Source: Streptomyces anulatus (GTDB lineage Bacteria > Actinomycetota > Actinomycetes > Streptomycetales > Streptomycetaceae). From it: DNA of 64,000 bases. The position numbers were made by a program, and so were the translations under genes. Where the stretch lies: contig NZ_BMVK01000003.1 of the NCBI RefSeq assembly GCF_014650675.1, forward strand, positions 124,001 to 188,000, in the 5' to 3' direction. Positions within the stretch are counted from its first letter, which is position 1. Every line of letters starts with the position of its first letter. Of the stretch, positions 57,459 through 64,000 are shown piece by piece. A model generated the notes under the pieces. It was not told where the DNA came from. It saw nothing but the letters and a program-made list of their open reading frames with translations, and ran no database searches.

Positions 57459-58412
57459 TCACTGCGAGCGGTCCACCACCGTGAGCGGGCCGTACGCGTC
57501 CGGGCGGCGGGTGGCCAGGAACGGGAACAGCTCCAGCCAGTCGCGGCGGGCGTCGAGATCGAGATCGGCGACCAGCACGGCGGGCTCGTCACGGGGAGCC
57601 TGGGCCAGGACGCGGCCGTACGGGTCCACGATGAAGGAACTGCCGTAGAAGGTGAGGCCGTTCTCGGCACCGATGCGGTTCGGCACGACCATGAAGGTGG
57701 CGTTGGCGATGGCGTTCCCGGTGATCACCTTCTGCCAGAGCGGCTGGGAGTCGAAGCCGGGGAAGCCCGGCTCGGAGCCGATGGCGGTCGGGTAGACGAG
57801 GACGTCGGCCCCGGCGAGCGAGTAGGCGCGCGCCAGCTCCGGGAACCACTGGTCCCAGCAGGTCGGCAGGCCGAAGCGGGCCTCGTCGACCGTGACCAGC
57901 GGGAAAGCGTCATCGCCCGCCGGACCGGGGCGGAACCAGTCGTCCTCGTAGTACCCCTCGGTGACCGGGATGTGGGTCTTGCGGGTGCGCTGGGCGAGGG
58001 CGCCGTCGGGGGCGACGAGGATCGCGGTGTTGTAGCCGAGGCCGTCGTCCTCACCGCCGGGCGCCGGGGCCTTCTCGTACAGCGAGGCGTGCACGTACAC
58101 GCCGTGCTCACGGGCGGCCCCGGCCGCGAACGTGAAGGTGGGGCCGGTCAGCAGCTCCTCCGGCGCGGCGGGCGCGGGGTGGTCGGCCCGGCGTACGACG
58201 GCGAAGTACGGCGACAGCGTCAGCTCCTGGAGACAGACCACGCGGGCGCCCTCGGCCGCGGCGAGCCGGACGCCCTCCAGCAGGGCGGCCCGGTGCTCGG
58301 CGGGGTCACGGTGCCAGCGCTGCTGGACCGCCGCCACACGCAGGGGGGCGCGCTCGGCGGGGCGGGTCCGGGTCGGGGACGCGGGCGGGTCGTACGCGGT
58401 GATCAGACGCAT
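57459..58412 (-). CDS. Carbon-nitrogen hydrolase (nitrilase family, N-carbamoylputrescine-amidase-like)
   Basis: This is a 317-residue amidase. The catalytic triad is visible: Glu in VVCLQELTLSPYFA (about 63), Lys in RTRKTHIPVTEGYYE (about 146) and Cys in GLPTCWDQWFPELAR (about 185). The latter segment and YEDDWFRPG resemble N-carbamoylputrescine amidases, which release putrescine, CO2 and ammonia. It diverges from a LacI regulator across two perfect palindromes, so it is probably repressed by it and induced by its substrate. Confidence 0.88.
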   Translation of the reverse strand: MRLITAYDPPASPTRTRPAERAPLRVAAVQQRWHRDPAEHRAALLEGVRLAAAEGARVVCLQELTLSPYFAVVRRADHPAPAAPEELLTGPTFTFAAGAAREHGVYVHASLYEKAPAPGGEDDGLGYNTAILVAPDGALAQRTRKTHIPVTEGYYEDDWFRPGPAGDDAFPLVTVDEARFGLPTCWDQWFPELARAYSLAGADVLVYPTAIGSEPGFPGFDSQPLWQKVITGNAIANATFMVVPNRIGAENGLTFYGSSFIVDPYGRVLAQAPRDEPAVLVADLDLDARRDWLELFPFLATRRPDAYGPLTVVDRSQ

Positions 58413-58476
58413 GGCGGGTTCCTGGGGAGGGAGGGGCCGGCGGGGCGGGCACGGGCAGAACGGACACGGAGAGGAG

Positions 58477-58530
58477 TGCCGGAACGTTCCGGCAACGGGT
58501 CGAACCTAACCCTGCCGGAACGTTCCGGCA
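58477..58530. promoter_or_regulatory. Two perfect 18-bp palindromes between nitrilase and lacI genes
   Basis: TGCCGGAACGTTCCGGCA occurs at 58477-58494 and again at 58513-58530, 36 bases apart. This is three to four helical turns, so both face the same side of the DNA roughly. They lie between divergent genes and fit a LacI dimer-of-dimers operator. Confidence 0.85.
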
Positions 58531-58572
58531 ACCCTTCGCCGCCCCCTGGGCGAACGTCTAGACTTCACCCCC

Positions 58573-59781
58573 GTGACCTCCCGGACCGTGACCCTGCTCG
58601 ATGTCGCCCGCGCCGCCGGGGTCTCCAAGAGCACCGTCTCCGACGCGCTCCAGGGTTCGGGGCGGGTCGCGGAAGCCACCCGGGACCGGGTCCGCGCGGT
58701 CGCGGAGGAGCTCGGCTACCGCCCCAACAGCGCCGCCCGGCGGTTGCGCCGCGCCAGCACCGGAGCCGTCGGGCTGCATCTGCCGGCGACCGCGACCCGG
58801 CTGGACTACTACATGAACCTCGCCTTCGGGGCGGTGGAGCGCGCCCAGGAGGACGGGCTCGACATGGTGCTGCTCGCCCCCTCCGGGGCGGCGGGCGGAC
58901 GGATCGCCTCGCGCGTCGACGGCCTGCTGGTGATCGACCCCGAGCCCGGCGACAGCGCGGTGCCGGGACTGCTCGACGCGGGCGTCCCGGTAGTGACCGG
59001 CGAGCGCTACCTCGGCCCGGCCACCGGCCCCAGCGGCGCCGTGGTCTGCGACAACGCCGCCTCACTGACCGCCCTCCTCGACCATGTCACCGAGCGCGGC
59101 GCCCGCCGCCCGGCGCTCCTGGCCCCGTCCGGCTCCTCCGCCTGGGCGACCGCCCTGCGCGCGACGGCCGGATCCTGGGGCCGGGCCCACGGGGTGGCGG
59201 TGACCCTGCGCACCGTGCCGTTCGCGGCGACCCCGGCCGAGGCCGAGGCGGCCACCCGGGCCCTGCTCGCCGCCGACCCCGCCGTGGACGCCGTGATCTG
59301 CGCCCCCGACGGCTCCGCCCCGGGCGTCCTGCGCGCGGCGGCGGCCCTCGGCCGGAAGGTCGGCGCAATCAGCGCAAGCGGGGCAAGCAGCGCACACGAG
59401 GCAAGCGAGGCACGCGGCGCAAGCAGTGCAAGCGAGGCAAGCTGCGGAAGCAGCAGAAACGGCAGAAACGGCGGAAGCGGCGGAAGCGGGCGAGCCGGCG
59501 AAGGCGGCCGTAGCGAAGGCGGCGGGCCCGGCAGGCCGGGCGGCACCGGTGCGGCCGTCGGCCCCGCGGGCGCCGGCCTGCTCGTCGCGTCCTGCGTCGA
59601 CGGCACGGCGACCCGGGGCGCCGAACCGCCCGTCACCGCGGTCGACCTGCACCCCACCGCGTACGGGCGCGCCTGCGCCGAGCTGCTCTGCGACATCCTC
59701 GCGGGCCGCGCGGCCCCCGACACCGTCCGCCGGCACTCCTGGTCCCTGGAGACCCGCGCCTCCACGGGGTCACCGGGCTGA
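58573..59781 (+). CDS. LacI-family regulator with expanded Ser/Gly-rich insert
   Basis: This is a 402-residue regulator. The N-terminal LacI helix-turn-helix is VTLLDVARAAGVSKSTVSDA, with a hinge YRPNSAARRLRR. The periplasmic-binding-like sensor domain runs from about 65. At about 264-335 an insertion rich in Ala/Ser/Gly/Arg (GASSAHEASEARGASSASEA and GRNGGSGGSGRAG) interrupts it before GLLVASCVDGTATRG. The insert comes from a GCAAGC-type repeat and is not found in usual 330-340-residue LacI proteins. It likely represses the nitrilase and itself. GTG start. Confidence 0.85.
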   Translation: MTSRTVTLLDVARAAGVSKSTVSDALQGSGRVAEATRDRVRAVAEELGYRPNSAARRLRRASTGAVGLHLPATATRLDYYMNLAFGAVERAQEDGLDMVLLAPSGAAGGRIASRVDGLLVIDPEPGDSAVPGLLDAGVPVVTGERYLGPATGPSGAVVCDNAASLTALLDHVTERGARRPALLAPSGSSAWATALRATAGSWGRAHGVAVTLRTVPFAATPAEAEAATRALLAADPAVDAVICAPDGSAPGVLRAAAALGRKVGAISASGASSAHEASEARGASSASEASCGSSRNGRNGGSGGSGRAGEGGRSEGGGPGRPGGTGAAVGPAGAGLLVASCVDGTATRGAEPPVTAVDLHPTAYGRACAELLCDILAGRAAPDTVRRHSWSLETRASTGSPG

Positions 59782-60060
59782 CCAACCCCCGGCGGGCGGC
59801 GACCGGTTGCCGTCCTCCAGGTCTCCGCAATGTGAACGTTGTGAGTCGACTGGCAACTGGCGTGGCGGCCTTGACATTTCGGCGCGCGGCCGATGATAAG
59901 ATCATCTTACTTCCAGTGGGCTGATGGCGTGTGGGGGCATTCCGGGAGGGATGAAATCCTCGGCCCCACCTTCGGAGGGGCACCTCCCGAAGCGGCGCAC
60001 GGTCGTGGCGAACGAGCCCTGGCTGCGTGCCGCATGACGGGGTGTCAAGCCGTTTCCGCC

Positions 60061-61326
60061 ATGGCACTTGAAGTGAGTCTCATGACATTTCCACAGGGCC
60101 CCGTCATCTGGGCGCTGGTTGTCGTAGCACTGGTCGCCGTGGGTGCCGTTCTGCGGGCTCGCGCGACCAACGTCAAGCTCCGCAGACACCATGCGGAGCT
60201 GCGCCAGGAGCGCGACGCGCTCCTGCACCAACGGGACGAACTCCACGTCGTCCACAACGGTCTGCTCCAGCGTCAGTCCACCGAACTGGCGGAGGTCCGC
60301 AAGGACGCCGAGGAGGAGACCAAAGCCGTCCTCAAGGCCGCCGTCCGCACCCTCCAGGGCCTCGCGGACGAACAGCAGGTCGTGATCGAGAAGGCCCAGC
60401 GCAAGTACGGCGACGATCCCGGGATCCTCGCCGACCTGATGGCCATGGACCACGCCAACAGCCAGTTCGGCCGGCGTGCCCAGGGCATCGCCGTGCTCTG
60501 CGGCGGCTGGCTCGGCCGGCGCGAGACCGTGGCCTCCGTCTTCGACGTGGCCCGCAGCGCCCAGGGCCGTATCCGGCACTTCGACCGGGTCCGGGTCAAC
60601 GGCCAGGTGAACTTCTCCGTCGTCAGCCGGGCGGTCGAACCCGTCGCCGTGGTCCTCGCCGAGCTGCTCGCCAACGCCACGAACTACTCCGCCCCCGGCA
60701 CCCCGGTCGAGATCAACATCCAGGCCGTGCCGACGGGCGTCTGCCTCATCGTCGACGACGCCGGTCTCGGCATGGGCCAGGAGGAGAAGGACCGCGCGGC
60801 GGCCCTCCTCTCCCCCCAGGCCGCGATCAGCGTCTCCAGCCTGGGCATCCCGCCGCAGTTCGGGTTCGCCGTCTCCGGGATGCTCGCCGCCCGCTACGGC
60901 TTCCGGGTCTCGGTGGACTCCGTTTCCCCCTATGGAGGCGTACGCGCGGTGGTCCTCATCCCCGACGAACTGCTCACCACGGAGGCGCCGCCGGCCGCCG
61001 CGCCCGCCGAAGCGCCCGAAGCGGCCGTCTCCCCCGCACCACAGGTGCGGCAGGCGGACCAGTGGCAGGCCCCGGCTCCGGCGCCCACCCCGCTCTTCCC
61101 GCCCACCCCGCAGCCCGACACCGCCACCCAGCCGCTGGCCCAGATCACCACCACGGCCGGGGGGCTGCCGAAACGTCGTCGTAAGAGCCCGGTCTCCGCG
61201 GTGCCGTCGGCGGAACCGCAGCCCGTGCGCAGCAACGAGGAGACCGCCTCCCGACTCGGCGCGTTCCAGCGCGGCACCCGGTCCGGACGCGACACGACGA
61301 CGACGGAAGGACCCGAGTTCCAGTGA
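60061..61326 (+). CDS. cvnA: Conservon CvnA: membrane-linked histidine-kinase-like ATPase
   Basis: This is a protein of about 421 residues. One N-terminal membrane helix (VIWALVVVALVAVGAVL) and a coiled coil (60-100) precede a HATPase_c-like domain with VLAELLANATNYSAPGTP and CLIVDDAGLGMGQEE. A Pro/Ala-rich C-terminal tail of about 100 residues follows. No phospho-acceptor H box is seen, as usual for CvnA, so it acts as a sensor for the GTPase module. The start may be 60061 or 60082 (MTFPQG); no strong ribosome site decides. The stop overlaps cvnB. Confidence 0.88.
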   Translation: MALEVSLMTFPQGPVIWALVVVALVAVGAVLRARATNVKLRRHHAELRQERDALLHQRDELHVVHNGLLQRQSTELAEVRKDAEEETKAVLKAAVRTLQGLADEQQVVIEKAQRKYGDDPGILADLMAMDHANSQFGRRAQGIAVLCGGWLGRRETVASVFDVARSAQGRIRHFDRVRVNGQVNFSVVSRAVEPVAVVLAELLANATNYSAPGTPVEINIQAVPTGVCLIVDDAGLGMGQEEKDRAAALLSPQAAISVSSLGIPPQFGFAVSGMLAARYGFRVSVDSVSPYGGVRAVVLIPDELLTTEAPPAAAPAEAPEAAVSPAPQVRQADQWQAPAPAPTPLFPPTPQPDTATQPLAQITTTAGGLPKRRRKSPVSAVPSAEPQPVRSNEETASRLGAFQRGTRSGRDTTTTEGPEFQ

Positions 61327-61727
61327 ACCCCGATCTGTCCTGGGTGCTCAACGACCTGCTCCAGGTACCCGGCGCCAGGCACGCGATCCTCGTGTCCGCC
61401 GACGGCCTGCTGCTCGCCAACTCCAGCGAGATCGGCCGGGACGACGCGGAGACCGTCGCCGCGGCGATGAGCTCCATGCAGTCCCTCAGCCGGGCCGTCG
61501 CCCCCTTCATCGGAACCCGTGAGCCCGGCCGCTGGCGGCAGACGCTCCTGGAGTACGAGGACGGCTGGATCTTCCTGATCGCCGCCGGCACCGGCGCCTA
61601 CCTCGCCGCCACCGCCGCCGCCGACGTGGACATGGAGGCGATGTCCTTCCGGATGCAGCAGCAGGTCACCGCGCTGGGGAAGGCGATGACCACGCCGCCC
61701 CGCCAGAACGCGAGCAGCGAAATATGA
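61323..61727 (+). CDS. cvnB: Conservon CvnB: roadblock/LC7 protein
   Basis: This is a 134-residue roadblock/LC7 domain (DLSWVLNDLLQVPGARHAIL, then SADGLLLANSSEIGRDDAE and WIFLIAAGTGAYLAATAAAD). The fold regulates small GTPases. GTG start in the cvnA stop. CvnB interacts with CvnA and CvnD in S. coelicolor conservons by established work on the cvn9/rar operon. Its stop overlaps the cvnC ATG by four bases. Confidence 0.9.
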   Translation: MNPDLSWVLNDLLQVPGARHAILVSADGLLLANSSEIGRDDAETVAAAMSSMQSLSRAVAPFIGTREPGRWRQTLLEYEDGWIFLIAAGTGAYLAATAAADVDMEAMSFRMQQQVTALGKAMTTPPRQNASSEI

Positions 61728-62098
61728 CGGCGCCGGGCGAGGAGCAGCAGGTCAGCAGCGGGTTCGTCCGGTCCTATGTCATCACCGGCGGGCGGGGGCT
61801 GCCCGACGCGGAGGACCTCTCCCTCGTCACCCTGGTCACCCTCGCGCCCGACCGTCAGCCGCCGCCGAACCCCAGCCCCGAGGTCAAGGCGATCTGGGAG
61901 CTGTGCTCCGGCGGCTATCTGTCGGTGGCCGAGGTCGCCGGTCACCTCGGCCTGCCGGTCGGGGTGGCCCGTCTCCTGCTCCAGGATTTAAACCAGCAGG
62001 GACACCTGCTGCGCCGGAAGGCGCCGCCGCCGGCCCAGCTCGTTGACAGGAAGATCCTCGAAGAGGTGTTGCATGGACTCCAAGTCCGGTTCGGCTGA
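61724..62098 (+). CDS. cvnC: Conservon CvnC: DUF742 protein
   Basis: This is a 124-residue DUF742 protein: SGFVRSYVITGGRGLPDAED, then LVTLVTLAPDRQPPPNPSPE, and a winged-helix-like EVAGHLGLPVGVARLLLQDL with a final LVDRKILEEVLHGLQV. It is thought to modulate the membrane complex or DNA contacts. ATG start in the cvnB stop. Its 3' end overlaps cvnD by 26 bases, so translation is tightly coupled. Confidence 0.9.
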   Translation: MTAPGEEQQVSSGFVRSYVITGGRGLPDAEDLSLVTLVTLAPDRQPPPNPSPEVKAIWELCSGGYLSVAEVAGHLGLPVGVARLLLQDLNQQGHLLRRKAPPPAQLVDRKILEEVLHGLQVRFG

Positions 62099-62663
62099 GA
62101 GCATCTATGTGCCGGACGCGGTGCAGCGCGCGGCGAAGATCCTCGTCGTCGGGCACTTCGCCGTGGGCAAGACGACCCTGATCGGCACACTGTCCGAGAT
62201 CACCCCGCTGCGCACCGAGGAGCGGATGACCCAGGCCGCGGCCCAGGTCGACGATCTGCGCGGCGCACCCGACAAGAAGACGACGACCGTCGCCCTGGAC
62301 TTCGGGCGCCTCACGCTCAGCGACGAACTGGTGCTGTACCTGTTCGGCACGCCGGGCCAGCAGCGTTTCGTGGAGCTGTGGGAGGACATGGCGCGCGGTT
62401 CGCTGGGCGCGCTCCTCCTGGTCGACCCGGCGCGGCTCGCCGACACGTTCCCCGTCATCGACCTGGTCGAGACGTACGGGCTGGAGTACGCGGTCGCCGT
62501 CAACAGCTTCGACCCGTACTCGCAGCACGCCGAGAACGAACTGCGCGAGGCGCTCGACCTGCTGCCGGACACCCCGGTCGTCTTCTGCGACGCCCGGGAC
62601 CAGAACTCCTCCGCTCAGGCCCTGATCACCCTGGTCCGCCACCTGCTGGCGCACGCGGCCTGA
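62073..62663 (+). CDS. cvnD: Conservon CvnD: small Ras-like GTPase
   Basis: This is a 196-residue GTPase. G1 is GHFAVGKTT (about 27-35), the switch region has TTTVALDFGRL, and G3 is YLFGTPGQQRF (DxxG replaced by GTPG, as in this actinomycete family). The G4-like NSFDP and G5 FCDAR follow. It is the switch of the conservon. The ATG at 62073 lies inside cvnC. It is followed by the P450 gene at 62729. Confidence 0.9.
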   Translation: MDSKSGSAESIYVPDAVQRAAKILVVGHFAVGKTTLIGTLSEITPLRTEERMTQAAAQVDDLRGAPDKKTTTVALDFGRLTLSDELVLYLFGTPGQQRFVELWEDMARGSLGALLLVDPARLADTFPVIDLVETYGLEYAVAVNSFDPYSQHAENELREALDLLPDTPVVFCDARDQNSSAQALITLVRHLLAHAA

Positions 62664-62728
62664 CGCACCCCCAGACGTATACCGAGCCGGGGCCGACCGG
62701 GCCCCGCGATCACACCGAGGAAGCCGAC

Positions 62729-64000
62729 ATGGACCCGCAGCCGGGAGCCACCCCGTACAGCGCCCCCGCCGGGTGCCCCATGCACCAGCAGCAGACGTCG
62801 CTGTACGGACCGGAGTTCGCCGCCGATCCGCACCGCTTCTACGACGCGGCCCGTACGCACGGCCCCGCCGCGCCCATCGAGCTCGCGCCCGGCGTGGACG
62901 CCACGCTGATCGTCCAGCACGAGGCGGCGCTGCGGGTGCTGCAGAACCCGGCGCTGTTCGCCCGGGACTCGCGGCGCTGGGCCGCGCTGCGCGAGGGTGC
63001 CGTCCCCATGGACAGCCCCGTCCTGCCGATGATGGTGTACCGGCCCAACTGCCTGTTCACCGACGGCGCGGAGCACCTGCGGCTGCGCAAGGCCGTCACC
63101 GAGTCGCTGTCGCGGCTCAACAGCAGCAGGCTGAGCCGGGACGTCGAGCGGATCGCCGACTACCTGATCGACCAGTTCATCGAGCGCGGCACCGCCGATC
63201 TGCTCAACGAGTACGCCAAGCTCCTGCCGCTGCTGCTGTTCAACCAGCTCTTCGGCTGCCCCGGCGACATCGGCGACCGGCTGACCCGCTCGATGTCCGC
63301 CATCTTCGACGGCGAGGACGTGCTCCGCGCCAACGCCGAGCTGACCGAGTGCCTGATGGAGCTGGTCGCGATCAAGCGCCGCCAGCCCGGCGAGGACATC
63401 ACCTCCTGGCTGATCCAGCACCCGGCGGGGCTGCGGGACGAGGAGCTGAAGGACCAGCTGGTGATGCTGATGGGCGCGGGCGTGGAGCCGGAGCGCAACC
63501 TGATCGGCAACGCGCTGCTGCTGATGCTCGCGGGCGACGAGCCGGGTGCGCCCGAGCGGCGCGGTTCGGGGCTGCTCGTCGAGGACGCGCTGGACGACGT
63601 CCTGTGGAACAACCCGCCGATCGCCAACTACGCGACGCACTACCCGGTGCGGGACATCGAGCTGAACGGGGTGACGCTGAAGGCGGAGACCCCCGTACTG
63701 ATCAGTTTCGCCGCCGCGAACAGCGACCCGGGGCTCACCGACGCCCGCCAGACCCTGAGCAAGGGCGCCCACCTGGCCTGGGGCGCCGGCCCGCACGTAT
63801 GCCCGGCCAAGTCGCCCGCGACGCTGATCGCGCTGACCGCGATCGAGAAGATCCTCAACACCGTTCCGGACCTCTCGCTGGCCGTGCCCGCCTCGGGTGT
63901 GGCCTGGCGGCCGGGCCCGTTCCACCGGGCCCTGGTCGCGCTGCCCGTGCGGTTCACCCCGACGGCCGCGCGGCGTGCGGGGAACGGGGTGCAGGCCCCG
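62729..64000 (+). CDS. Cytochrome P450 of the conservon (CvnE-type, CYP157-like), runs off the window
   Basis: At least 424 residues; the stop is beyond the window. The heme-thiolate loop reads AWGAGPHVCPAK with Cys near residue 357. The I-helix is LMGAGVEPERNLIGN, without the usual AG-x-D/E-T-T. The K-helix region reads LDDVLWNNPPI instead of ExxR, a loss known for the CYP157 family. It follows cvnD by 65 bases and completes a cvnABCD-P450 conservon, as in the rar operon. The substrate is unknown and activity with non-standard motifs is uncertain. Its start is ATG 62729. Confidence 0.85.
   Translation, partial: MDPQPGATPYSAPAGCPMHQQQTSLYGPEFAADPHRFYDAARTHGPAAPIELAPGVDATLIVQHEAALRVLQNPALFARDSRRWAALREGAVPMDSPVLPMMVYRPNCLFTDGAEHLRLRKAVTESLSRLNSSRLSRDVERIADYLIDQFIERGTADLLNEYAKLLPLLLFNQLFGCPGDIGDRLTRSMSAIFDGEDVLRANAELTECLMELVAIKRRQPGEDITSWLIQHPAGLRDEELKDQLVMLMGAGVEPERNLIGNALLLMLAGDEPGAPERRGSGLLVEDALDDVLWNNPPIANYATHYPVRDIELNGVTLKAETPVLISFAAANSDPGLTDARQTLSKGAHLAWGAGPHVCPAKSPATLIALTAIEKILNTVPDLSLAVPASGVAWRPGPFHRALVALPVRFTPTAARRAGNGVQAP

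Overview
The window is high-GC actinomycete DNA and is almost certainly from a Streptomyces chromosome. Evidence: GTG starts and GC-rich third codon positions throughout, an AfsR/SARP regulator, a cvn (conservon) operon closing with a P450, RHS/WXG-type polymorphic toxin loci, and four-base (ATGA/GTGA) gene overlaps. No rRNA, CRISPR array, phage structural gene or integrase was found.

Left part, 1 to about 16.7 kb, with possible remains to 29 kb. This is an accessory hotspot anchored on an intact tRNA-Gly(CCC) at 206-276. The last 42 bp of that tRNA-CCA region recur, exactly or nearly, at 3060, 6543 and 13427. Degenerate or half copies lie at 5202, 16695 and about 28951. Each of the first five is followed by a fresh hairpin terminator, and the three good copies also share an upstream arm of roughly 100-150 bp. 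The repeats divide the region into short cassettes: (1) a DUF1932-type dehydrogenase plus an XRE/TPR regulator; (2) an AlbA_2 (Schlafen-like) protein of low GC; (3) an AbiEii/MenA-type nucleotidyltransferase pair; (4) an SseB/WXG/RHS toxin operon with its immunity gene and a dead vapB; (5) an unknown gene, an IS5-family element that carries a CdiI-like immunity gene inside its inverted repeats, and a vapBC pair. None encodes an integrase.

16.9-31.6 kb. A coupled pair of unknown genes and a large secreted PA14/FnIII protein are followed by a four-gene operon at 21.1-28.4 kb: trypsin-co-occurring protein, trypsin-VMAP-C protein, MoxR AAA+ ATPase, and a 1245-residue vWA-like/pseudokinase/P-loop protein. 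It matches the architecture of VMAP ternary NTP-dependent conflict systems and is the strongest candidate defence or signalling system here. Next come DUF6193-like sequences (one intact, one remnant) and an orphan RHS C-terminal tip. That tip is joined to a duplicate of the RHS operon leader and followed by probable immunity genes.

31.9-64 kb is ordinary Streptomyces chromosome. It holds a BBE flavoenzyme; an ECF sigma operon; a secreted protein; NUDIX; TetR-MFS-SDR; a polysaccharide deacetylase; an Old Yellow Enzyme; and an envelope-stress-like operon (VanJ-like EEP phosphatase, response regulator, histidine kinase, D-Ala-D-Ala carboxypeptidase). It continues with a SARP regulator divergent from an MFS plus two flavin-dependent monooxygenases; a PadR/membrane protein pair with palindromic operators; a nitrilase and LacI regulator divergent around two perfect 18-bp palindromes; and the conservon cvnABCD-P450, the P450 running off the end. 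Several GC-rich minisatellites lie inside or at the ends of genes.
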